64,000 bases of DNA from Tetragonia tetragonoides (Eukaryota > Streptophyta > Magnoliopsida > Caryophyllales > Aizoaceae): assembly GCA_038025085.1 (NCBI GenBank), contig CM076154.1, forward strand, positions 21,462,501 to 21,526,500. Reading direction: 5' to 3'. The translations under genes and the position numbers were made by a program. Below the pieces are notes generated by a model that had not been told where the DNA came from, searched no databases, and was given only the letters and a program-made list of their open reading frames with translations. Shown here in pieces: positions 9,654 to 19,899 of the stretch. Every line of letters starts with the position of its first letter. The first letter of the stretch is position 1.

Positions 9654-10998
9654 ATGGTGAAATCCTTTGAAAATATGTTCGATGCCTGGTGCAAAAATCT
9701 GACCGTAGAAGATAAACTTGAACTAGCCCTGTTTCACGTTTCTACCCTGCTGAATTTAAAACCAACCAAAATATTGTGGCCCCTTCTTCGATCTGCTTTG
9801 ACTTATTGGGACCCTGACCTGCATGTTTTTCGTTTCGGTAATTCTAAACTATGCCCTTTGGTTGAGGAATTTGCTGCGATCACTAATATGCCTGATGTTC
9901 TTCCCCCAACTGTACCTTATGTGAGAGATGGTTTTAGGGATCAATACAGGAAATCCTATTAGGTTTGTCATCTGCAGAAGCCAAAAATATGGTGCTTGGT
10001 GTCGATGTGGACTTGGTTCAACTTTGTGAAAATTTTCGCTATTTCTTCTGAAAAAGATGCCATATTCAGGCATTGCCGTCAACAGGCTTTTGTACTGTGC
10101 CTGTTAAACCGTCTATTGTTCGTGAATGCCGAATCTTCCAACTTGGGTAGAGCCTCGTTGCTGCTAGTGGTTAATCAAATGGTTGAAGGACATTCTCCCT
10201 TGCATATGGTCGTAGGGGAAACCATTGTTGGGCTTGACAGGTTGAAAGTATCTCCTCACCAAGCTTTTTCTGGCAACTGCTTCAAATCTGGTTATATGAG
10301 CATTTGAGGTTGATAGAGTCGCCAGATAACTTGATTATTCGTTTCCTCGGACTTGGTCAAAGAAAACCTACACTGCTGCTAGCTTCCTGGTTAGGAAAAG
10401 GCTATATTCTGAAAAGTCCCTTGTTGAATGGGATGCCTTTTTCCATGCTGGACCTATCATCCGTTGGCATGTGCCCTGGTGGAGCTTAACTTCATTAGTG
10501 GCTTGTGATAATTTGGTCCTCTATACTACCATATTGGGTTTGTACAAGACCACCTTCTTCTTTTCCTCTAGGATCATGAGGCAATATGGCTTGAAATAGG
10601 TTATCCCTCGTCAGGAAACTACGAGACCAAATATCGTAGGTTTGAGCACTGAGTTTGCTGCAGAGTGGAGAAAATATTGGCGTAGCCGGGATCGATGGAT
10701 TGTACCTCGGGTGATTGCCCCAAACCAAGTTTCTGAGACCTACCTGAACTGGCTTTCTTGCAGTGATGGAGAAGCGAGACGAGCCCGTCGTCATGAGGAG
10801 TGGGACCAACTAAAGCCTAGATATGACTCAAAAACAGGAGACAAGAAAAGAAAGGAAATGTCTCAAATGGGAGACTATCATGTACTGAAGAGTGGCAAGC
10901 CTCCAGCTCAAGGAAGCGATCACATGTCGTCCTCAAGCCAGGGTCCTTCAAAGAAGAACTCTTCAACGATGCCTTCTAAAGAGAAGAAGGATTAAAGT
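9654..10998 (+). pseudogene. DUF7745-like antisense ORF of a Tat-type retroelement, frameshifted
   Basis: Begins MVKSFENMFDAWCKNLTVED and contains ALTYWDPDLHVFRFGNSKLC and PLVEEFAAITNMPDV. The fragments continue in shifting frames: GLSSAEAKNMVLGVDVDLVQ (shift near 9955), KDAIFRHCRQQAFVLCLLNR (shift near 10030), LLQIWLYEHLRLIESP (shift near 10270), RIMRQYGLK then a TAG near 10598, and EWRKYWRSRDRWIVPRVI to a Lys/Ser-rich end at 10995. The order fits the plant DUF7745 family, which I recall as antisense ORFs between pol and the 3' LTR of Tat/Retand-like elements. It is broken and probably inactive. The family name is from memory. Confidence 0.65.
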
Positions 10999-11311
10999 AG
11001 TTTTCTAGGAAAGCAAGTCTAGTTTTCAAAAACAATAATAATAGAAATTTGTTTAGCTTAAACCCTCATAGTTGAATTATTATTTATTATTTTTTTTAAC
11101 CTTAGAAAGTTTTAATTCTTGCAATGTAAGATTATTCGTTTAGTTTGAATAAAGATTACCCCTTTTGAAATAGTTGAATGTAATTAATTTTGATTTTGGC
11201 CGAGCCCCTTAGATGGGTTACCTACGTATCCAATGTGGAATCAGGCCAACGTAGTTTGTTCAAGTTGTGTACGTCTCTTTTTTTTATTTTAATTTTCAAA
11301 TTTTTTTTTTC
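10999..11311. other. Spacer between antisense ORF and pol end
   Basis: AT-rich with T runs (11281-11311). It contains the block GATGGGTTACCTACGTATCC (11213-11232), which resembles a conserved stretch I recall near the pol end of plant gypsy elements. No gene seen. Confidence 0.4.
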
Positions 11312-12657
11312 TTAGACGTAGCACTTCTTTAGTTGATCCATATTGGTGGGCTGACTCAACTCGATGCCATCAATATCCATAAGCCGGATTGCGCCTCCTG
11401 ATAGAATGTCTTTGATGATGAATGGGCTGGACCAGTTTGGTCGAAATTTACCTCTGGGGTAACTGGGGCTCGCAATTCTTTCAAAACTAAGTCCCCTTCC
11501 TTTAAATTCCGAGGCCGAACCTTTTTGTTGAATGCTCTTTCCATGCGTTACTGGTACATGTGGGAATGGTCTAGGGCTCGTAGGCGTCTTTCATCCGTGA
11601 ACATGAGCTCTTCGTAGCGGCCTTGTAACCATTGGGTTTCAGGAATTTCACCTTCTAAAGCTATGCGCATGGAGGGGAGTTGGACTTCTATGGGTAGAAC
11701 TGCTTCCATTCCATATACTAAAGAATAAGGTGTCGCTCCCATAGAGGATCTTATGGATGTCCTGTACCCCCAAAGGGCAAATGGGAGTTTCATGAGCCAA
11801 TCTTTGTAGTTTTCTATCATCTTTTCAATGATAGTATTTAGGTTTTTGTTGGCGGCCTCTACTGCGCTATTGGTTTGTGGACGGTAAGGGGCTGATTTGT
11901 GGTGCTGGATTTTGTAGCTTTTGAGGAGGGTGGTTGTTTCGACTTTGAAGTGGGATCCATAGTCACTTATGATTTCAAGTGGAACGTCATACCGGCAGAT
12001 GATGTTGTTCCTTATGAATTTGGAGACTTGTTTGGAGGTAAGGACGGGATAGGACTGGGCTTCAACCCACTTGGTAAAATAGTCTATGGCTACTAGGATG
12101 TATCCATGTCCTCTCGAGCCCTTCGAGGTGATCTTTCCAGTGATATCTATTCCCTACGCGGAAAAGGGCCAGGGAGAAGTGAAGTTGTGGAGCATCGAGG
12201 GTGGCATATGCTGCAGGTTGGCATATATCTGACACTTCTTACATTTCTTGACGTAGTCGTAGCAATCCTTTTCCATAGTAGTCCAGTAGTATCCTAGTCG
12301 TAGAATCTTCCTGGAGAGCATTCGATCATTCATGTGTGGTCCGCATACCCCATTATGTACCTCGTCCATAATCTCTGCAGCTTCTTCGGAGTTCACACAT
12401 CTGAGGTTAACCCCGTTGTGGGATTTCTTGTACAGAACTCCCTTGAATTCTATGTATTGCGCCGCTAAGAGACGGATGGCTTGTTGATCTCTTAGTGGTG
12501 CGTCTTGGGGGTATATTCCTTTGGTGATGTGGTTGAAGACGTCTTGGTACCAAGGATCTTCCTCGATCGGAGCCAAAGTCATTTCCATGTCGAGGTTGTT
12601 GCAAAAGGCTGGCTCGCTTCTTCTTGTGGAGCGGCATCGTTGAGGGAGTTCAGCCAC
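11312..12657 (-). pseudogene. Integrase of copy 2
   Basis: From 12657 the frame runs through SEPAFCNNLDMEMTLAPIEE, the zinc-binding EVHNGVCGPHMN ... KKCKKCQIYAN, then the catalytic core with all three acidic residues: VAIDYFTKWVEA, IISDYGSHF and AVEAANKNLN. The DNG usually seen at the second site is DYG here. Conserved ALWGYRTSIRSSMGATPYSL and VYGMEAVLPIEV follow. A TAG at about 12156-12154 stands where WGID is expected (TGG to TAG), a TAA lies at about 11550-11548, and a shift follows near 11400 before the end LKKCYV-stop at 11314-11312. The enzyme inserted element cDNA into chromosomes; this copy is inactive. Confidence 0.9.
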
Positions 12658-13123
12658 CCAAATTCCTGAAAAAAGTGAAAATCTGCATTCTTGCTTTGCG
12701 AAGTTTACTTACATTACTTAACTTGATTAGTTAATGATTTGTGCAACTTTGTATTCATTGGATTTGTCAATAGCTAAACAAAGAAAGAAATTAGCAAGAG
12801 GACTTTTATTGATTTGCAAAAATGGATAAACACACATGACTTTAGAGATGAAGGTCTCTAAAACCCGTCAAAAAGAAACTAGACTTAGAAGGAAAATAAA
12901 AAGGGGAACACCCCCTATTCAAGATTCAACCTAAAGATTTAGCTAGGACCCTAACTCGACACAACTTGGGGACTCAGACTCGATTCCTCTAACTCCTGCA
13001 GGTAACCAATTAGTTACAGGCTTCATCATCCATGTTTTAATCCCTTAGTGGTGGCGGAACTTCTCCTCTATCAGTGACACCTTGGACATCGTCTTTTAGA
13101 CGTAGGTAATGGTGCCCGAATAC
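12658..13123 (-). other. Degenerate gag-RT linker and deletion junction, copy 2
   Basis: No open frame. The stretch with TTTGTCAATAGCTAAACAA (about 12756) and GAAACTAGACTTAGAA (12877) aligns with the linker at 2340-2600 of copy 1, and the integrase side aligns with about 330 of copy 1, which brackets the deletion. I see no retained RT sequence. Confidence 0.65.
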
Positions 13124-14418
13124 CTAATGATAGTTGCAATAAGGTCGGTTTTCTTCCGGATCTGATTTTTCCTCTTCCGATGAGATATAGGGTTGAATAT
13201 CACCTCTCCATACTAGCGCATTCATAACAGCTTCCATTGGTGCAAAGAGAGGGGTATACTTTTCGTGACTATGACGGCACCAGATGACTGTCCAAGTGTA
13301 TGGTGGCCACATCGTCCTTTGGTCAATGAAACGCACGACCAACCCCTTAAAATGCCTGCACTGGTTGATGTGATGTCCCTCAGCTGCGCAGTAGGTGCAG
13401 CTTAGAAATGGATTTCCGTCCTCGGCAGGAGCTTTGATGTGGGGGTCCTTAGACAAACATACCCATACTTGGACATCTTATGATACAGGAGGTCTTGGCG
13501 CCAACAAGTTTCTTATTTGGTCAAGATGACTGTGTTTCTGCGCTTGGAGATGTGTTCTTCTAAAATGTCAACCTTCTCTCTCACCTCTTGTATCTCCTTG
13601 ATTATACGAGCCAGACTTTCTTGTATTTGATTTTTGTCATCCACTATTTTATGGCATTTTATGTCTGATTCTTCTTCATAGGATTTTTGAGAAATCAAAG
13701 TGGTCTCCTCGTCATAGATGAGGTGAGAGTAATCTTTGGGCTCCTCTATTGCAATATGATTGATAGAATCTAGGAGGTTGCCAAAACTACCGGTTTCTTC
13801 AGCTTTAGGCAATGGTAGTGTGACATTGTCTATCTTGTCCTGGATGATGTGCTTAAGGGCCCAACAGTCATTTGTGTCATGCCCTTTCCCTTGGTGATAC
13901 TTGCAGTAATCGTCCTCTTTCCAGTTGCGACCATTAGTACTCGGTTCTGGAGTGGGACTTATGGGTCAGAGCATGTCTTTGTCTACTAATCTCTCGAAAG
14001 CTGTACTGAGGGTTATTCCCAATGGAGAGAAAACCCTGTTTAGCTTATTCCGGGGTACTTCGTATTCCCTTGATGAGACATTGGAGGAAGATGCATCACT
14101 CTTATGTTTCTTTTCTGACCCTTGGGGAACAGGATCAGGCTTTCCTAGAGTCACAGATTTCCGATTTTCAGACGAAGGGACGAACATGGGTGTGTCCCAC
14201 AACTGCCGTGACTTAATGTTGGTGATGTCAGCTTCCAATCTATCCATTCGGTCAGTCATCTCGACCAGATACTCTTGGACTGTTCTAATCATGATGCGAT
14301 CAAAGTGACTCGAATCAAGGTATGGTAGGGAAATGGAACGAACCTGGCCCAATCTTTCTTCTTCGAATTCTATCCTGAATAGGAAGCACGGAGTACTTAA
14401 AAACCATGACACTCTCAT
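13124..14418 (-). pseudogene. Gag region of copy 2 with zinc knuckles
   Basis: Three pieces: 14418-13966 (start MRVSWFLSTPCFLFR, then VQEYLVEMTDRMDRLEADI), 13812-13513 and 13456-13124. Between the first two, the frame around 13930-13850 reads DDYCKYHQGKGHDTNDCW, a CX2HX4HX4C knuckle. The second ends in a predicted coiled coil (IQEVREKVDILEEHISKRR). The third has CTYCAAEGHHINQC (CX2CX4HX4C) and ends YCNYH before a stop. The order matches copy 1 but similarity is only moderate, so the copies are different subfamilies. Confidence 0.75.
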
Positions 14419-15420
14419 CTAATGAAAAATTGACCAAATATAGAAAACACATTGCCATAAAAGAGAAAAGTCCTTAAGCCTAAATGACCAAATATTTCCC
14501 TAATATCCAGGAAATATAAAGTCAATGAACGAAAATAAGAAAAACAAAAAAAAATGGACTATCCTAACTTTTATTTTTCTAAACTCAAAGAAAATAAAAA
14601 AGGGGTAAAGTAAAAATAAATTTTCGGTGCTATTTTTTTTGATTTTTTTGCTTTGATTTTTCGGCCTTTTTTTTTTTTTTTTTTGCTTTGACTTTGCCGA
14701 TTTTTTTTGTTTTCTACATTTTTTTTTTTGGACCGAATCTGAATTACATCGAAAGAAAAAGAAAATACAAAAATAAGAAAAGGAAAAGGGAAAATTGAGA
14801 GACTAACTCTTTTTTTTTAACTAAAAAGATCATAGAAAATTGTTTACGACTTTTAGAATATATCATTGGGAAAATGATGAGCGTTTATTGAATTTGAATT
14901 CTCGCACCATCTTCGGGCACTAGGACTTAGCTAAAAATAAAAAAGAAAAGACTCCTAGCACGTAAGTACATGTTGGCACATAGTCACGTAATTCATGTAT
15001 TTATGCAAGCATAATAACAACGTAGTTTACAAGCAAACATGTGATCAGACGGGCATTGCAACGACACATGCACAACAAGTAAGCGGATGCACAAATGTGG
15101 GTTAAAGGCATTTGGCTCCTATGAGGTTACCACGACAAATTACAATTTCCATTTGGCGGAAGGTCGACACATCGATTGTAATTCTTTTCATCAACAAATG
15201 ATTGATGAGTCATGGGTGAGGAAGCGTCGATTTGCACGATATGACAATTGTATATTCCTTTAGATATACGGATTGTCTACGAGTTGCGACACAAACTTCC
15301 TCGAGGGTCGATAAGGGCCAAAAGGTTGTGCAAAAGCACATGCAAATGATGCAAAATATAAAACATGTAATTAAACAATTAAGCAAACTTGACTTTCGAG
15401 TCTCACCCTCTTAAATAAAT
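14419..15420 (-). other. 5' leader of copy 2
   Basis: Non-coding leader with T-rich tracts (14630-14730) and then sequence closely matching 5874-6408. It lacks the Pack-MULE seen in copy 1; the site reads ATTGGGAAAATGATGAG at about 14867-14881. Confidence 0.7.
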
Positions 15421-15438
15421 CCCCAGTGAAGTCGCCAC
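15421..15438 (-). other. Primer-binding site, copy 2
   Basis: The minus strand after the LTR reads GTGGCGACTTCACTGGGG, identical to copy 1. Confidence 0.7.
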
Positions 15439-16751
15439 CGTAAGGACCCAGGATTTTTCCTACCTTGTTTCCACGGAGTGCGTCCTTATAGAAAATTTGT
15501 CAATTGGGGGATTAGATAAGTTCAAGGGACCATCGGGTTAGAAAAGCTTTTGAAAAGACTTGAATTAAATAAAAACCATGAAAGAGCTCACAAATCTGCT
15601 ATCGGCGTTTTAACGAAGGGACAAACCAAAGGGACAACCCAATAGCGCGATAAGTGAACTAATCACGTTTTTAGAAAGACTCCTGCTTATATAAAACATA
15701 TAAGTACCCAAGAATAAAGGGTTCGAGGGTGAAGGTACGAGGTGGGAAGGTGTTAGGCACCCAACTCGCCCGTATTATGACGGCCTCTACTAACTCAAGT
15801 TTGCTTAATAATTTAAATACATAATTCTCATGCAAAACCGTATTAACAACCTAGACTTAGACTATTAATTGGTTCATCACAAGCATCACAACATTTATTT
15901 TAACCCTTATTTAGACATGCATTTGATTGACAAGTTGAGCAGCATAACGGCTATACAGACAGCATTTAGGAAGCGATAAAAACGTGGCCTAGCATGATCT
16001 CTACATTATGACTACTTAGAAAATAAACAATTAGGCAATTAATTTAATTTGAGCCCTCAGGAATTTGTACCTGAACTGTAGGCTATATTTGACAAAAATA
16101 GTAAAGCAAAGATCTCAAATTTTAGAAGAAAGAGGGAAAAGCTCGGGAGTACTCAACCGAGAATAGAGGTTGCCAACTGGTAGGTTGTGTGTTTTGGACT
16201 GAGGGTGAAGGGTTGTTTATATAGGCGAGGGAGGTAGGGTTTGACGGCAGATTCTGAGCTGAAAAATGAGACGGGCTTAAAAAATGAGCCGGGCCCGAAG
16301 GGAAGTTAGGGCCACTAGCGGGCCTGGGAAACTGGTCAACTTCGCTAGCAGCCCTGGCCTGCGCCACTTGAGACTTTTCCCAAGGCCACTGACGACTGTC
16401 AGCAGCCAGCTAGATGTCGTCATAATGACGACATCCAGCCCATTTTTATTTCCGGAGGAATTTAAATATTCCGAAAAACGCAAGATGACCATTTTACCCC
16501 TGAATGGTAAAAGACGGTTTTACCCCTAAATCACAACTTGGCGACCGGGACTCGGAATGAGGCATGAGACGTGTCGTTGGAAAGCTCTTGAATGGGGCTT
16601 TTGAATGAAATTAAATGAAGGAGTGTTTAAAGGAAAAACCTGAGACCTTATCTTAACTATTAAAGCAAAATAGCAATTCAAGCTTAAAAATTACTCCTTT
16701 CATCATCGGGCTTTTGCGGAGAAATCTGAAGACGCTTTTTTGGCGTCTACA
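15439..16751 (-). repeat. 5' LTR of copy 2 (1313 bp)
   Basis: Starts TGTAGACGCC at 16751 (minus sense) and ends CCTTACG at 15439; the terminal CA has decayed to CG. It keeps the block with AAGGTGTTAGGCACCC that copy 1 has lost. A TATA-like TATATAAAC lies near 16216-16224 on the minus strand, with a mutated TGACG palindrome at about 16411-16439. Confidence 0.85.
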
Positions 16752-17539
16752 ACACCGCACAACTTTATTCTACATTTGACTATTTTAATTTTATTTTATT
16801 TTTGTATGAAATGTCATTTTAAATCGATCTAAATCTAAAAAAGAATGAACGTAAAAAAGATTAATTTATGAACATAATTTGAGACCTACTTCAAAATTGC
16901 AAAACGAAAAAGAAAAAAAATTAATTTAATTAAGTAATATTCATAACTTTTTGAGTTACGTAACTAAAAATATATATTTTTTAGTTTGAAATAATATGCA
17001 AATAAATCATATAATCAAGTCGAGTGATGATGATCATGTGGGACTTGGATGATATTCGTTAAGTTGTATGTGGCAAAGTTGTTGCATGTAGCGTTTAGCA
17101 TGTCATTTTCACACGAACATTCACTCTTATAGGACATATATATCTCATTTTGAAGTTTTTTTTACAATTTCAATCCATTGAAGTAAGATTTATAAGTTTT
17201 TGACTTATGCAACTAAATTATTTTTTGTAAAATAAGAATATGCTAATATATAAATATGTAAAAAATCCAATTAATGAAAACGCAATAATGGGTGACACTT
17301 GGATAATGAGTTGTTAGGATATGCATGTAGCATGTTTCGCTTATGTGGCGGCTTAGATGTTATCGTCACACGAATTTGAGTCACAATGTGGCATCCTACG
17401 CATGCCGTGCCCACATGAATTAAAGTTTGATGATATTTGTTAAGGTATGTGGCAAAGTTGTGCATATGTATTAGCGTCTACGTGTAATTTTCATACGAAC
17501 ATTCCCTCTTATGTAGCGTCTACATGTTATCACCGAGTG
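16752..17539. repeat. AT-rich repeat-derived sequence, no gene
   Basis: No coding signal. A segment (about 17040-17110) recurs at 17430-17520 as a diverged direct repeat. The part from 17158 to about 17415 is a diverged copy of the left end of the 2.3-kb tandem units at 38020 and 40340 (shared AATGGGTGACACTTGGAT-like and GCTTATGTGGCGGCTT tracts). Confidence 0.6.
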
Positions 17540-17689
17540 AAAATGACCCAACCTGTATATATAAACTCGAAATTTGTTTAAGCCAAAAAAACAAAAACAA
17601 CAAAACACAAACGTTGCTACTTGCTACAGTTCTTTCTCTTTCCAACTTTCACCCCTATATTATGTAAGAGAATAGAGTTAACTTTTATT

Positions 17690-17905
17690 CTTCATAGGGT
17701 TGACTTTTGTAGATAATAGGGTTAACTTTTATAAATAATAGGATTAACTTTTATTAATAAAAGGGTTAACTTTTATAAATAATAGGATTAACTTTTATTA
17801 ACACAGTCACTTCTATTCTAATAAAAGTAAAAGTTAGCCCTACAATGAATAAAAGTTAGCCCTATAATAAATAAAAATTAACCCTTCAAAAAATAAAAGT
17901 TAACC
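17690..17905. repeat. Array of GGGTTAACTTTTA-type short motifs
   Basis: About ten irregular copies of a unit of roughly 18-25 bp built on RGGRTTAACTTTTAT, first on the plus strand and then inverted (AAAAGTTAACCC from about 17825). A similar array lies at 32660-32840 in element B. Confidence 0.75.
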
Positions 17906-19137
17906 CTTCAATATAAGAGCCACCCTCAATCTCATGAGAGCCACCCCAATCTTATATGGGAGGCACATACATCATTTGTTATAGATGGAAATGAAGAAGG
18001 ACAATGTGCCATATAAACACCTTTCACCATGTGATCAAAAGATCAATTAAATGAACGTTTGTGCCTTTATATGTTACATGTATAGTATCACTGAAGTAAA
18101 GGGATATGCATGCTCAAAATAGCACAATGATTCATTACATCACAGCAAGGTGGTGGTACATAGTCCAACACGATGAGCCAAAAACGAAAAAAATGGTTCA
18201 TCAACAAGAGCGCAATATGTCGACGAAATCAACATTCAGACAACAGCTGGAGACATTCAACATGGTAAAATAAAAGAATCAACTCATAATGGTCACACTT
18301 GGCAAATGGCAACATGCTACACTGGTTATCAAAAGCCTAGAGGCCCCCTATCATTAAGCTAAAACACAAGAATATGAGTGGGAAGGACAAGAGGGAATAC
18401 TGAATAAATAAAAACTTGAAGTTATGAATCTTCAAGAACAGTCTTGGTGTGCACTGGTTTAGCTGCAAGATAAATTTCCAACAGTTATGAGTTCTTGAGG
18501 AGAAAAGAGGAAGTGCAGGGACATTGTTGAGCCATTTGGGAGAGTAGCCATGCCTAGACATAGCTTTATCTTGTAGCTGGCATCTCTGAACAAGCTGGCC
18601 ACGGTAGGTAACCTAGTTGGCAGGGGATGGAATCTTGTCAATCGTTGTCTTTGTGAGAAACTTGACAAACTTGTGCTTCAATAAAACGGAGTGGGGGTGA
18701 CTACCATAAAATAATATAGGGTGGCTCCTATTCTACAGCCTGGATGGCTCTCTCAGAATACTGAGGGTGGCTCAAGAATTGAAAAGGGAACTCAATGAAC
18801 TACAAACACTATCAAAAAAACTATAAAGCGCACCAAGGCCCATGATACTCCTTCACCAACAGCGGTTGATTCATGAAATAAGCTACAAAGATATGTCATA
18901 AGTCACTGAACCATGTTTTGTCCCAACTCCAACAACATTCAATTCATTAGATATGCTACAAACTATGAAATGGGGAAGTTCAGGCTTCCTATTAATAATA
19001 GTTAACCCCATTATATATCAAAGTTACCCTTATTATTAACCAAAGTTGACCCTCTTCTGGAAAAATTTCTCATTTTGCAAGAGTGACCCGCACCTAACGC
19101 TATAGCTAAAGCTTGAAAACAAAATGCAAATTTAGTA

Positions 19138-19375
19138 GCCACCCCTCTATTAAGTGAGAGTCAACCCTATATTCTGTTGGAGCCACCCCTCTATTAAGTG
19201 AGAGTCACCCCTATATTCTGTTGGAGCCACACCTCTATTAAGTGAGAGTCACCCCTATATTCTGTTGGAGCCACCCCTCTATTAAGTGAGAGTCACCCAA
19301 AAAAGTGAGAGTCACTCCTATATTCTGTTGGAGCCACCCCTCTATTAAGTGAGAGTCACCTCTATATTTTGTTTT
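19138..19375. repeat. Tandem repeat, 44-bp unit, about five copies
   Basis: The unit runs from ACCCCTCTATTAAGTGAGAG to TATTCTGTTGGAGCC. The first copies are nearly identical; one is expanded by an ACCCAAAAAAGTGAGAGTC insertion. The unit contains the GAGCCACCCC motif that is scattered through elements A and B. Confidence 0.9.
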
Positions 19376-19648
19376 CCCTATTTTACAATCAAAATATCTC
19401 AAAAGCAACAACCTTTAGGCTATTCTCCTTAAAGAAACTAACAGGAGGGGACAGGAAGGGAAATTGACAGCCTTAGTATTACTTAGCAGCTACAATCTGC
19501 ATTCACATTGCCATTCACTCAATGCGGTCATGTGGTGCAAGGCCCCAATATCCAAAAATCAAGTTTATATGCTTAATATCAAGATCTATCTGGCCTAAGA
19601 GTATAGCAAATTACCAACCAACACAATTGAACAGATTTCATGGAATAC

Positions 19649-19894
19649 CTGGTGATTAGTATATGGGTCAGTGAGGATCAAGAGGCAAGGTTTGCTGAAG
19701 GAGGACCGAAGCTGATTGGTGAAGGTACTAGGTGTACGGCACTTGGCAATTGCGTGAGCTTTGGTGTACTAAGCAAACTTCCCTCTGACCATATGGTCTA
19801 GCAATGATATCCTGGGGGTTCTCAATTGCTACAGTAGCTCTTGCAGCCATTTGAAACTTTTCCCATGTCTTTGCAAGGTTGATGATGTGAATAC
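19649..19894 (-). pseudogene. RPSA: Captured exon of 40S ribosomal protein SA (uS2)
   Basis: The minus strand reads [38 protein letters not shown], then after a frameshift and a [23 protein letters not shown] and [20 protein letters not shown]. These are consecutive blocks of the conserved uS2/RPSA core (from the family: IYIINLGKTWEKL ... TPGTFTNQ ... LTDP). Intron-like flanks remain on both sides (TTTCAG at the acceptor, CAG/GTATTCC at the donor). So this was copied at the DNA level and is not a processed retrocopy. It is broken and cannot make a ribosomal protein; no other RPSA exons were recognised nearby. Confidence 0.85.
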
Positions 19895-19899
19895 CTGAA

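Larger units (their letters stand above)
9060..16751 (-). mobile_element. Ty3/gypsy Tat-lineage retrotransposon, copy 2 (RT/RNase H deleted)
   Basis: Minus-strand order: 5' LTR (16751-15439), PBS, leader, gag with three zinc-knuckle-like motifs, a short linker homologous to about 2340-2600 of copy 1, then directly integrase and the end of pol at 11312. Copy 1 and copy 2 align on both sides of the join near 12655, so about 2 kb of RT and both RNase H domains is deleted. The left limit is uncertain: the antisense genes at 7673-10998 probably belong to this element, with its 3' end displaced by copy 1. Confidence 0.8.

Noticed and set aside
17690..19375. CRISPR-like array
   Set aside because: Repeats are imperfect, adjacent, and lack unique spacers; the genome is clearly plant.
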